Shown one piece after another: positions 1 through 7,832 of a DNA stretch of 58,807 nt. The notes beneath the pieces are model-generated. The model did not search any database. It saw only the letters and a program-made list of their open reading frames with translations, and was not told where the DNA came from. How positions within the stretch are numbered: the stretch's first letter is position 1; the number at the start of each line of letters is the position of its first letter. The stretch lies in assembly GCA_905215445.1 (NCBI GenBank), contig CAJMPZ010000005.1:1-58807 (forward strand). The letters run 5' to 3'. This DNA comes from an uncultured bacterium. Its GTDB lineage: Bacteria; Actinomycetota; Coriobacteriia; Coriobacteriales; Coriobacteriaceae. The position numbers and the translations under genes were made by a program.

Positions 1-64
1 TATTTTCCGGTTCGACGAACAGCCGATCGTGTCAAATTTGGGCTAACAGAGCCAATTTAAATGG

Positions 65-125
65 AATTAACCGGTTTTAAACGCTTTTAACTAGAAAAAT
101 TGCCAGTATATTACTAGCTTTTACT
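65..125. repeat. Left boundary repeat of the AT-rich cassette
   Basis: This AT-rich stretch contains AATTAAC (65-71), GCTTTTAACTAGAA (83-96) and TAGCTTTTA (116-124). The same words recur near 3958-3993, on the other side of the recombinase and its companion genes, in direct orientation. I read them as possible ends or recombination sites of a mobile cassette. That is inference: no target duplication was proven, and the window start cuts off the left context. Nothing coding is seen in 1-199. Confidence 0.4.
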
Positions 126-199
126 GAGTTGCACCGTATGGGTTTATACGCTTCCACCCCGTAAAGGACAGGAACCCCGCAGCAAATGGTCCCCACACA

Positions 200-1261
200 T
201 CAGAATTCAACTTCAAATACAAGCGATTGCCGGAGCTCTCGCTTAGCTTGGCTTGTCAGGCTCGAATTCGCCCTTATGTTCAGTTTGCTGCATGCCTCGT
301 CGATAGCCATAGCAAGTGATACAGACATGGTCATGGTCGTTTCACTTTTCAATTCGACCCGATAGCTCTTCGCCTTGTTTTTATCCTCTCCACCACATCT
401 CGTCTCAATTAACAAGAGAACATCTGAGTCATGGGCATACCAATGGAGCTCAGGGCGCTGTGGAACCATGTCGCCCTCAAATTCCTGTGTAAACAGAATT
501 TTCTTCTCACTTCTCGTTGAATCGCTCAAGGAACCGTCGATTCGAACCGAGCCCCTCTTTCCCGCCTTGGCATTTCCCTTAACCTGGCGGCCTCGCCGAG
601 TTTCCTCGTACTCCGTCACCTCCAGCTTGCAGCGCTTCGCGCCAAGCATGAACGCAATCCGTCTCAACTCGGCCATCTTGTCTTGTTGCATGGTTGCGAA
701 ATAAGAGTCAAGGTCAACAAAGCGAGACCGATCAAAAGCATCTATGTAATATGTGGAGTAAAGAGATGGTTTAGGATAGAAAGACAATTCGCTATCCCCG
801 ATTGCCTCGCGGTACAGATTGAAAATCTGCGTGCCCTTAACAGTATCCAGCCAACCAATAGCATCTCTACAGGCGTCGATGCCCCGACGCTCATTTCCGT
901 CAACAATTCGAATCATGTTCGGCAAATGGAATGAAGGACTCTGATAGGTCTCCTTGGTTACCGGCCTGTATCTATTAAGCTGCTGCTGGTATGCCCAATC
1001 GTTGACCGCGTCACCGATATCCGCAGCAGTACCTGCCGCACCATCGGCCGCATCAGCAATAGCTGCCAAGGCGTCATCGACCAGCGGAGTTGCAGCACGC
1101 ATTGCACCATCGGCAACTTTCTGTACGGTTGCAACCGCGCCCGCCATCGCGCTTCCGGCGCCATCAACCAACCCGGCAGCGGCCTTACGGATATCAAAAC
1201 TCTGCTTATGTCGCAGCGGCTCCTCCCTTTCGACAACAGCCAGATCGTCTTTATCCTCCAT
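200..1261 (-). CDS. Hypothetical 353-residue protein, last gene of cassette operon
   Basis: I do not recognise this family. The N-terminal third (about residues 25-90) is rich in Ala and Gly and could form an amphipathic or membrane-associated helix. The rest is soluble-looking alpha/beta sequence with a charged segment around residues 225-255 (many Lys/Arg/Gly) and a C-terminal region rich in Thr/Met/Ser. GGAGG sits seven bases ahead of the ATG, supporting this start. It follows a 43-codon small gene with a nine-base gap, in the same direction as the DUF4230 and lipoprotein genes upstream, so it probably belongs to one transcript. Base composition is visibly lower in GC than the genes beyond 4 kb. 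Confidence 0.6.
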   Translation of the reverse strand: MEDKDDLAVVEREEPLRHKQSFDIRKAAAGLVDGAGSAMAGAVATVQKVADGAMRAATPLVDDALAAIADAADGAAGTAADIGDAVNDWAYQQQLNRYRPVTKETYQSPSFHLPNMIRIVDGNERRGIDACRDAIGWLDTVKGTQIFNLYREAIGDSELSFYPKPSLYSTYYIDAFDRSRFVDLDSYFATMQQDKMAELRRIAFMLGAKRCKLEVTEYEETRRGRQVKGNAKAGKRGSVRIDGSLSDSTRSEKKILFTQEFEGDMVPQRPELHWYAHDSDVLLLIETRCGGEDKNKAKSYRVELKSETTMTMSVSLAMAIDEACSKLNIRANSSLTSQAKRELRQSLVFEVEF

Positions 1262-1270
1262 TGTGACCTC

Positions 1271-1402
1271 CTATTTCCGATAGTCGAAATCAACCGTATA
1301 TTCATCGCCAAATGCCGAGTTGAAGGTAGTGTCGAGAAAGGTGGTGTAGTGCCCGATCAGAAGCGAGCCGGCCCCAGCGATCTGTTGCCGTTTATCCAAC
1401 AT
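1271..1402 (-). CDS. Small 43-residue protein in cassette operon
   Basis: A short frame begins MLDKRQQIAGAGSLLIGHY and ends FDYRK before TAG. It is preceded by AGGGGTG, which overlaps the stop codon of the DUF4230 gene, and it ends nine bases before the next gene, so it fills the gap between two real genes with its own ribosome site. The N-terminal half is mildly hydrophobic; the C-terminal half is acidic and aromatic. Function unknown. The tight packing and clean Shine-Dalgarno argue that it is translated, though no homologue is known to me. Confidence 0.55.
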   Translation of the reverse strand: MLDKRQQIAGAGSLLIGHYTTFLDTTFNSAFGDEYTVDFDYRK

Positions 1403-1413
1403 GCTATTCACCC

Positions 1414-2058
1414 CTACTCAAACGCAACGTCAACATTGACGTCATCGCCGCATAAGGCTTTGACCTGTTTTTCGATAAGGGCGCAGGCTCTATCATCAGA
1501 TTCTTGGAGCATATTGCTTTCCTTGACCTTCTTGGTCTGCTCTTTCTTTGCCTGTTTCAATAACGTGTTTAGATCATCCGTGCTTACTTGATTCCAGTTA
1601 AGAAAGCCATTGTCCTCAACATATTTCTTAAGCGTATTGGGGTCTGTCGAGAACGAGGTGATCTCCGAGTGAGGCAGTATAACCTTTACGCTCTTGACCT
1701 CTGAATTCTTATCGGCCATATTAGCCCGTACGATTGTAACCTTCATCTTATCGGCATCGATCCCGATGTCAGCTTTGCCGTCAATCGTTGCGACATATCG
1801 CTTAGACGTAAAGGGGTTTTCCCACCCAAGCGGATTGCCCGCCTCATCAATTGAAAGCAGCTGGGTGAAGTTGTACTCGTACGTCACGAGCTTAACGACT
1901 GGCGTGATCTCCTCGCGAATCGAATCATCGCTGATCGTTGTAGGATTACGCGTCAATGACATCCAGATACCCCAGGCAACCGCTAGAACCGTAACAACGA
2001 CTAACCCGCCAAAGGCAACCTTTTGCGGTATCGTTGTAAGAAATTTTGTTTTTGCCAT
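1414..2058 (-). CDS. DUF4230 family membrane-anchored protein
   Basis: The 214-residue product has one N-terminal membrane helix (about residues 15-36) followed by an extracytoplasmic domain. It carries the pattern of DUF4230 proteins: a TYEYNFTQL start, a KRYVATIDGKADIGID core strand, then IVLPH-like and LNxLLKQAKKE segments leading to a C-terminal helix. DUF4230 has no settled biochemical role. It lies between a secreted lipoprotein gene upstream and two unknown genes downstream on the same strand, so it likely works at the cell surface with them. A GAAAGGTGAAAC-type ribosome site precedes the ATG. Confidence 0.75.
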   Translation of the reverse strand: MAKTKFLTTIPQKVAFGGLVVVTVLAVAWGIWMSLTRNPTTISDDSIREEITPVVKLVTYEYNFTQLLSIDEAGNPLGWENPFTSKRYVATIDGKADIGIDADKMKVTIVRANMADKNSEVKSVKVILPHSEITSFSTDPNTLKKYVEDNGFLNWNQVSTDDLNTLLKQAKKEQTKKVKESNMLQESDDRACALIEKQVKALCGDDVNVDVAFE

Positions 2059-2151
2059 CCTGTTTCACCTTTCCTTTATTGCCCCGACGTTCCCATCATC
2101 TTCCAGCGCGAGCATGATGGCACGAATCATTCCGTCAACGGCTCAATGCAA

Positions 2152-2181
2152 AGCGCGACCGTTCAAAGAAAACGGCCGCGC
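2152..2181 (-). terminator. Strong hairpin between lipoprotein and DUF4230 genes
   Basis: AGCGCGACCGTT pairs with AACGGCCGCGCT around a short loop, 22 bases past the lipoprotein stop codon. The T-rich run lies on the plus-strand side, so it may terminate in either direction or act as an attenuator within the minus-strand operon. Confidence 0.5.
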
Positions 2182-2202
2182 TTTCTTTTCAATTCCCGCG
2201 AA

Positions 2203-3015
2203 CTATTCCTTGACGCTGTAACCCGACACCGTCGGCGCAAGCCTCGAGGCGTCAACCTCGCTCATTACCTCAAACTTCACCTTCTCGCCAGGCGCCCAGG
2301 CAGATGTATCTGCGTAGCATTCTTCCGCCCTCACACCATCGGCATCGTAAAGGGCAACGTTTAGATAAACGTTTTCGAACGATATGTCAGAGGTATTTTC
2401 GACGATTGCGGTGTACGTATAGAGACCGTAGCCATCATCACTTTTCTCAAAATTCGCCGATGAGAGCAAACCGTTGATAACCTCATCGTTATGCGTCTTC
2501 TCCTCTACGGTCCTACCGTTCTTAATTAGCTCGTCAAACTCATCTTGATACTCGTCATCGACTGTTAAGTCATATCGATCGACCAGTTTCTTAAGCTGTG
2601 CGGATCGTGCGTCGTAGGCCTTTTCCCATTCCTCGTAGTACTTAGGATCAGATTCCGCATACTTCTTGGTAACATCAAGCTGATTGTCAAGCAGGTTGAG
2701 ATAGGCGATGACATCTTCCTGCATCTTAGCGTCTTTAAAAGGCGCCTTTTTGAGTTCTTTGTCGTTATCGATCTCGGTTTTAATTATCTCTTTTCGCACT
2801 TTATTCGAGCTTAGATCAGCATCTTCTCCAAGCGATTCGATATAATCCGACCGCTTTTGATAACCTTGAGCAATCACAGCCATTGCACGGTCATCGGCAT
2901 AATCAGGTTCATCATTTTTCTTCTCAGACTGCGAACAGCCGCTCAGCAGAAGCGCCCCACAAAACACCATCGCAAATAGCGCGGTCACCAGAGCCATTCC
3001 ATAACGCCTTTTCAT
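2203..3015 (-). CDS. FxLYD-domain lipoprotein
   Basis: The start chosen is the ATG behind AAAGGAGG, giving 270 residues beginning MKRRYGMALV. A lipoprotein signal follows, with lipobox LLSGC and modified Cys at residue 27. The middle (about residues 45-175) is charged and helical. The C-terminal domain (about 185-270) has the immunoglobulin-like FxLYD signature (NVALYDADG, followed by an APGEKVKFEV strand), common in secreted proteins of Gram-positive bacteria. It is probably anchored to the outer leaflet of the membrane. As first gene of the cassette's minus-strand operon it may form a surface assembly with the DUF4230 protein. Function unknown. Confidence 0.75.
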   Translation of the reverse strand: MKRRYGMALVTALFAMVFCGALLLSGCSQSEKKNDEPDYADDRAMAVIAQGYQKRSDYIESLGEDADLSSNKVRKEIIKTEIDNDKELKKAPFKDAKMQEDVIAYLNLLDNQLDVTKKYAESDPKYYEEWEKAYDARSAQLKKLVDRYDLTVDDEYQDEFDELIKNGRTVEEKTHNDEVINGLLSSANFEKSDDGYGLYTYTAIVENTSDISFENVYLNVALYDADGVRAEECYADTSAWAPGEKVKFEVMSEVDASRLAPTVSGYSVKE

Positions 3016-3213
3016 TTCGTCCTCCTTTAAATACAAAACAAAACACGATATATAGCCCTCGTCAAAAAGCAGACGAATTGGCAACGCGGTGGCACTATTT
3101 GGTTCCAGGGCGTGAACTGGATAAACATCGAGGGAAGGAGTGGGCTCTGTGCGATAAACTCCCCTCTTCAAAATGTCTAGTTAAAGAGGACGGACAGACG
3201 GCGAACGGTCATA

Positions 3214-3816
3214 TCAGTTCGTGTCCGCCCGTCTCCAACGATCGAACGTCGATGCGCTGACGTTCAGGAGCGTTGCGGCCTCTCGCCTCGTAACTTCACC
3301 CCCTTCAAATGATTTGATGACATCGTTATAGCCATCCGGACGTTCGAGCGCCGGCCTCCCAAATCTCACGCCACGCAGGCGCGCCGACGCGATACCCTCT
3401 GCCTGGCGCTGCTTGATGTTCTCGCGCTCCAGCTGCGCCACGTAGCTCAAGATTTGAAGGACCAGATCCGCCATGAACGTTCCCGTGATGCCATCGGGTT
3501 GCTCGCGCGTATCGAGTAACGGCATATCAAGCACCACGATGGCAGCACGCCTATCCACCGTGATGCGTCGCCATTCATCGAGGACTTCACGATAATCGCG
3601 ACCCAATCGGTCGATACTTTTGATCACGAGAACGTCACCCTCGCGCAACCTGCGAAGAAGACGCTGGTACTGGGGACGTCTAAAGTTCTTACCGCTTGCC
3701 TTGTCAGCGTAAATCTGACCCTGTTGAACGGGAAACCTTCCCAGTGCGTCTAACTGACGATCCAAGTTCTGGTCCGCGGAAGAGACACGCGCATACCCAA
3801 AGATTCGATTGTCCAT
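3214..3816 (-). CDS. Serine recombinase (resolvase/invertase family)
   Basis: This 200-residue product is a compact small serine recombinase. It opens with the catalytic motif YARVSSADQNLDRQ, the nucleophile being Ser12, followed by a conserved Arg-rich active-site region (SIDRLGRDY near 65-75), the long E-helix (about 100-135) and a C-terminal helix-turn-helix (REAATLLNVSASTFDRWRR, about 175-195). Such enzymes cut and rejoin DNA at two short sites for cointegrate resolution or inversion. AGGGG lies before the ATG. The gene sits at the right side of an AT-rich cassette near one of two matching direct repeats, so it probably mobilised or maintains the cassette. No obvious res site was identified. 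Confidence 0.9.
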   Translation of the reverse strand: MDNRIFGYARVSSADQNLDRQLDALGRFPVQQGQIYADKASGKNFRRPQYQRLLRRLREGDVLVIKSIDRLGRDYREVLDEWRRITVDRRAAIVVLDMPLLDTREQPDGITGTFMADLVLQILSYVAQLERENIKQRQAEGIASARLRGVRFGRPALERPDGYNDVIKSFEGGEVTRREAATLLNVSASTFDRWRRADTN

Positions 3817-3957
3817 AATTGCCCCTATCGGCCGCCTCTTGGCAGCATCGGCTCAAGCGAGAGCCCACTCACTATAGGGCGTGCAAATTTCGCGAATGGG
3901 CTGAAGTCATTTTGGTCCTCAGGCACAAGCTGTTCAAGTGCTACGTCGACAACATGC

Positions 3958-3993
3958 TAGCTTTTAACGGTAATTAACTGCTTTTAACTAGAA
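3958..3993. repeat. Right boundary repeat of the AT-rich cassette
   Basis: This site carries TAGCTTTTAAC, AATTAAC (3972-3978) and GCTTTTAACTAGAA (3980-3993). The last is an exact 14-bp match, same orientation, to 83-96. It lies upstream of the recombinase gene, at the point where base composition returns to the GC-rich level of the following genes. Confidence 0.4.
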
Positions 3994-4037
3994 TTGGCTA
4001 GAAAAGAAAAGCGTGATGCTGACAGGCCTTGCCGGCA

Positions 4038-4066
4038 TGTGACAAAGGGACTGTCCCTTTGTCACA
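4038..4066. repeat. REP-like palindrome, copy 1
   Basis: Perfect palindrome: 13-base arms TGTGACAAAGGGA and TCCCTTTGTCACA around CTG. It lies five bases downstream of the UvrA-like stop codon. There is no U-run, so it is not a classical terminator. Confidence 0.85.
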
Positions 4067-4071
4067 ATCGC

Positions 4072-6564
4072 TTATAGATAGCGGCCGGTAATGCTCTTAG
4101 GGCAGACCGCGATGTCACCCGGCGTGCCGACGCAGACGACCTGCCCGCCGGCATCGCCACCGCCTGGGCCCATGTCGATCACGTAATCGGCATTACGGAT
4201 AAGATCGAGGTCGTGTTCGATCACGATAACCGTGGCGCCCTTGGCAACGAGGCCGTCAAACACACTCAGCAGCACCTGAACATCGAGCGGATGCAGACCG
4301 ATCGTGGGTTCGTCGAACACAAACACGGCGTCATCCTGCACGCGGCCCATCTCGCTCGCAAGCTTAAGGCGCTGTGCCTCGCCGCCCGAAAGCGCCGGCG
4401 TGGGCTCGCCAAGCGTCAGGTAGCCTAAGCCCAGATCGTGCAAGGTCTGCAGGCGCGCCTGGACTTTCTTGAGTCCCACCGTGGCGTCGAGGGCCTCGTC
4501 CACACTCATGTCCATGAGCTGCGGCAACGTAAGCAGACTGCCGTCCTTGCCCTCGCGATGGATATGCGAAGCCGCGTCTGCATAACGCGAACCACAACAT
4601 GCCGGGCAAACGATCTCGACATCAGGCAAAAACTGCACGTCGAGCGATATCGAGCCCGTACCATCGCACGTGGAGCAGCGCAAGGCGCCGGTGTTGTAAC
4701 TAAAGGCACCCGCCTTGTATCCCGCCGCTTTGGCCTCGGACGTACGGGCGAAGGCGCGGCGCAGCTCATCGTGGATGTCGGCATAGGTCGCTACCGTCGA
4801 GCGCACGTTGGCGCCGATGGGCGTGGCGTCAATCAGGTTGGCGCGCGCGATGCCCTCGGCATCGACCCAGCGCACGTGCCTGGGCAGGCGCTCGCCGGCC
4901 GCCTGCGCCTTGAGTGCCGGAATGAGCGTCTCGAGCACCAGCGTCGTCTTGCCCGAACCCGAAACGCCCGTCACCGCGACAAGACGGCCGCGCGGAATAT
5001 CGACTTCGAGCGGTTTGACGGTATGGATGGCATCGGTCGCCATGCGGATATGACCGTGGTCGAATAGTTCGTCGTCAGTCACCTGCGGGCGTAAGCGCCT
5101 GGGATTCGAGCGCAAAAACGGCGCAATGCGGCTGCCCTGCGATTGCTCGACCTCGTCCACCGTACCAGCGGCGATCACGTTACCGCCTCCCGCTCCGGCA
5201 ACGGGACCCATTTCGACCAGGTAGTCGGCTTCCGCCAGCACGCGTGTGTCGTGATCGACAACGACCACGGTGTTGCCGTCATCTACCAAATCGCGCATCA
5301 CGCCTACCAAGCCGTCGACATTGGCAGGATGCAAACCGATCGAGGGCTCGTCCAGCACATAGAGCACACCCGTCGATCGGTTGCGCACCACGCGGGCAAG
5401 TTGCACGCGCTGGCGCTCACCTGTGGATAGCGTGGCACCGGCGCGGTCGAGCGAAAGGTAATCGAGCCCCAGGTCGACCAGGCGACGCGCCGTGCTCAAA
5501 AACGAATCGCAGATGTCCGTCGCCATGGGCCGCATCTCGGCCGGCAAGGATGAAGGCACCTCGCGCACCCACTCAATCGCCTCGCCCAGCGTCATGGCCG
5601 CCGCCTGTGCCAGATTGATACCACGCACCTGGGGCTGGCGCGCAGCCTCGGAGAGACGCGTGCCGCCGCAATCGCGGCACGGGCCCTCGCGCAAAAAGCG
5701 AGCCACGCGCTTAAGTCCCTTATCGTCCTTAACCTTGGCGAGCGCATTCTCAACGGTATAGACGGCGTTGTAATAGGTAAAGTCGAGCGGCGTGGCGCCC
5801 TCGCCGTTTTTGGGAACGTAAAGAATGTGCTTCTTAACCGCCGGACCATGAAACACGATATCGCGCTCGGCAGGCGTGAGCTGGTTAAACGGCACGTCGG
5901 TGCGCACACCCATCTCGCCAGCCACCTGCTTCATCAGATCCCACATGAGCGTGCCCCAGGGAAGCACCGCGCCCTCGTTGATGGTCTTTGACTCGTCGGG
6001 CACCAGACTCGCCTCGTCCACCTCGCGCATGACGCCGGTACCGCCGCAGGTAGGACACGCGCCGCCGCTGTTAAAGGCAAGGTCCTCGGCGCCCGGCGCG
6101 TAGAACTCGTGACCGCATGCGGGGCACGTGAGCGACAGGCCCGCAGCCACGTTAAGGCTCGGCTCCACACGCGCCCCACAATGCGGGCACACGTGATGGG
6201 CGCAGCGGCTAAAGAGCAGACGCAGGCTATTGTTGAGCTCGGTCATGGTGCCAAAGGTCGAGCGCACGCCTGGCACACTGGGACGCTGATGCAACGCGAG
6301 TGCCGCCGGTACGTGCAATACCTCGTCCACCTGGGCGTGCTCGGCCTGCGTCAGGCGACGTCGAGTATAGGTGCTGAGCGCCTCCAGGTAACGGCGCGAG
6401 CCCTCGGCATAAAGAACTCCCAGCGCCAGCGAGCTCTTGCCCGAGCCCGACACGCCGGCAATGCCCACGAGCCTCCCCAGCGGAATATCGATATCGATGT
6501 CCTTGAGGTTATGGACGCGCGCACCACGTACCTCGATAGCACTCGGCTGTTGCGACACCGTCAT
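4072..6564 (-). CDS. UvrA-like ABC ATPase lacking the UvrB-binding domain
   Basis: This 830-residue protein has the doubled ABC-ATPase plan of UvrA: Walker A GVSGSGKSS (38-46), signature LSTGERQRV and Walker B VLYVLDEPS in the first half; GVSGSGKTT, ALSGGEAQRL and VFVFDEPT in the second. Zinc-binding CxxC pairs are present, including the C-terminal CDGTG/CPACCG module. Canonical UvrA is about 940 residues. Here the stretch between the first CPHC and the later CPAC is only about 20 residues, so the UvrB-binding domain is essentially missing. That makes it a class II UvrA-type protein, perhaps for DNA-adduct tolerance or drug resistance rather than standard excision repair. A good GGAAGGGG ribosome site precedes the ATG. 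Confidence 0.88.
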   Translation of the reverse strand: MTVSQQPSAIEVRGARVHNLKDIDIDIPLGRLVGIAGVSGSGKSSLALGVLYAEGSRRYLEALSTYTRRRLTQAEHAQVDEVLHVPAALALHQRPSVPGVRSTFGTMTELNNSLRLLFSRCAHHVCPHCGARVEPSLNVAAGLSLTCPACGHEFYAPGAEDLAFNSGGACPTCGGTGVMREVDEASLVPDESKTINEGAVLPWGTLMWDLMKQVAGEMGVRTDVPFNQLTPAERDIVFHGPAVKKHILYVPKNGEGATPLDFTYYNAVYTVENALAKVKDDKGLKRVARFLREGPCRDCGGTRLSEAARQPQVRGINLAQAAAMTLGEAIEWVREVPSSLPAEMRPMATDICDSFLSTARRLVDLGLDYLSLDRAGATLSTGERQRVQLARVVRNRSTGVLYVLDEPSIGLHPANVDGLVGVMRDLVDDGNTVVVVDHDTRVLAEADYLVEMGPVAGAGGGNVIAAGTVDEVEQSQGSRIAPFLRSNPRRLRPQVTDDELFDHGHIRMATDAIHTVKPLEVDIPRGRLVAVTGVSGSGKTTLVLETLIPALKAQAAGERLPRHVRWVDAEGIARANLIDATPIGANVRSTVATYADIHDELRRAFARTSEAKAAGYKAGAFSYNTGALRCSTCDGTGSISLDVQFLPDVEIVCPACCGSRYADAASHIHREGKDGSLLTLPQLMDMSVDEALDATVGLKKVQARLQTLHDLGLGYLTLGEPTPALSGGEAQRLKLASEMGRVQDDAVFVFDEPTIGLHPLDVQVLLSVFDGLVAKGATVIVIEHDLDLIRNADYVIDMGPGGGDAGGQVVCVGTPGDIAVCPKSITGRYL

Positions 6565-6587
6565 CGCTCCCCTTCCTGTTGATCGAA

Positions 6588-6614
6588 TGTGACAAAGGGA
6601 CTGTCCCTTTGTCC
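6588..6614. repeat. REP-like palindrome, copy 2 (right arm degraded)
   Basis: The left arm TGTGACAAAGGGA is intact. The right arm ends TTTGTCC instead of TTTGTCACA. It lies directly after the stop codon of the AAA ATPase gene. Confidence 0.75.
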
Positions 6615-6615
6615 T

Positions 6616-7734
6616 TTACTTGTGCCATAAAACACGATCTCGAATGTATTTGCCCAGCATGGGCACGGTAAACCGGACGAGGCCGTATCCGGCAGCCTCG
6701 ATGACGCGCTCGCGAATTAGGCTTGCGCGATATTTACTCGCCCAGCTCTGGGTGCGGTCGCAGCGCTCAATGATATCCGCCATGCGCGTCTGCTCACCCT
6801 CGTCAGCAGCCATGGCCTCGATAAAGAGGCGTTGCGGACTGCGCAATCCATAATACAGGGGCGCGTCGACCGCTTCGTAGAACTCGGAGACGGCATCCGC
6901 ATGGCCATCCTCGACATCACAGCTTTCGATGATCTGCGAGCCACGCCGGACAGCAGAGCGCCACATGTAATATCCCACCAGCTGGACCATGTAGGGATGC
7001 CCCATACTCTTGCGCGCCGCAAGGTCCGCCGTCTCCGCATCAACGTAAAGACCGGCGTCCTTGACCGTCTGGACATATGAATCGCGCACCTTGGGCAAAG
7101 AAATCGCCCCCAGCGCACGCTGCTGGGCACGCCGCAAAAACGTCACGCTCGGCTCTTCGAGCAGGTCGTCAACCATACTGGGTAAGCCGGCGAACACCAG
7201 CGCAAGACCACGCTGGTCGCTATCGGGCAAGCCCGTGGCATCCTGGTCTCCGAGCACCTGCTGATAGAGAACGGCAAGAGCCGCCAGTTCCTCGATTGAC
7301 GCAGATTGTGCCTCGTCAATCGCAAACAGTATGCCCTTGCCTGGACCGAGCTTCTTGATGCGCTCGTTGACCAGTCCTCGCAACGTCTCACCCTTTGCTC
7401 GCGCTGCCTCGACCGACATCCGGCCAAACGACGGACCGAATTCCATTGACGTCACAACGGGCTTATTCGAGCGAAGCGCGTCGGTCAAGCGGTCGCATAA
7501 GCCAAGCGAGGCGGAATCGGAGACAACCGCCCATCCGCGCTCATTGGCTAGACGTTGCAGTTCCCGCAGGAGAACCGTCTTGCCGCAACCGCGGTTTCCC
7601 GTAATGAGCATGAGCCTGCCCGGCGCTCCGGCGCCGTTATCGAGCCCTTCCTCAAAATCTTCAATGACTGACTCACGACCGATGAGTATCGGGGGCCGCT
7701 TGCCTGCCGTTGGCTTAAAGGGATTTGGATTCAT
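6616..7734 (-). CDS. AAA-type ATPase with C-terminal winged-helix-like region
   Basis: The 372-residue product has an N-terminal linker, a Walker A GNRGCGKT (46-53), Walker B ILFAIDEAQ (about 135-143) and a sensor-like LVFAGLPS strand, matching the AAA_16/ExeA-type group of STAND-like and Cdc6-like ATPases. The C-terminal 100 residues (from about 275) look like a winged-helix DNA-binding module. Such standalone proteins are common in Actinomycetota and their role is usually unknown. A GAGGAGGCC ribosome site precedes the ATG. The promoter region contains three 10-bp direct repeats, which suggests dedicated regulation. Confidence 0.75.
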   Translation of the reverse strand: MNPNPFKPTAGKRPPILIGRESVIEDFEEGLDNGAGAPGRLMLITGNRGCGKTVLLRELQRLANERGWAVVSDSASLGLCDRLTDALRSNKPVVTSMEFGPSFGRMSVEAARAKGETLRGLVNERIKKLGPGKGILFAIDEAQSASIEELAALAVLYQQVLGDQDATGLPDSDQRGLALVFAGLPSMVDDLLEEPSVTFLRRAQQRALGAISLPKVRDSYVQTVKDAGLYVDAETADLAARKSMGHPYMVQLVGYYMWRSAVRRGSQIIESCDVEDGHADAVSEFYEAVDAPLYYGLRSPQRLFIEAMAADEGEQTRMADIIERCDRTQSWASKYRASLIRERVIEAAGYGLVRFTVPMLGKYIRDRVLWHK

Positions 7735-7768
7735 GCCGGCCTCCTCGGATTGGCAAACCCTGATAATA

Positions 7769-7798
7769 GTTATACCAACTTATACCAAGTTATACCAA
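7769..7798 (-). promoter_or_regulatory. Three tandem 10-bp repeats upstream of AAA ATPase
   Basis: Read on the minus strand this is TTGGTATAAC, TTGGTATAAG, TTGGTATAAC, followed by TATTATCAGG. The one-turn spacing places the repeats on one face of the helix, as for a cooperative operator. The words also resemble stacked promoter elements (TTGGTA, TATAAC, TATTAT). Confidence 0.55.
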
Positions 7799-7803
7799 TA
7801 GCA

Positions 7804-7832
7804 TGTGACAAAGGGACTGCCCCTTTGTCACA
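7804..7832. repeat. REP-like palindrome, copy 3 (overlaps a stop codon)
   Basis: TGTGACAAAGGGACTGCCCCTTTGTCACA family member with one change in the loop side. The TGA stop of the Tet(M)-like gene (7828-7830) lies inside its right arm, so the gene ends ATG-TGA within the repeat. Confidence 0.8.

Noticed and set aside
1..60. tRNA gene at the left end as an integration site
   Set aside because: GGTTCGAC resembles a T-loop but no acceptor, D or anticodon stem could be drawn.
3870..3886. ACTCACTATAGGGCG resembles the T7 promoter as found in cloning vectors
   Set aside because: The upstream TAATACG part is absent, flanks are normal genomic sequence, and it fits a TATAGT -10 on the other strand; coincidence or natural promoter more likely than vector.
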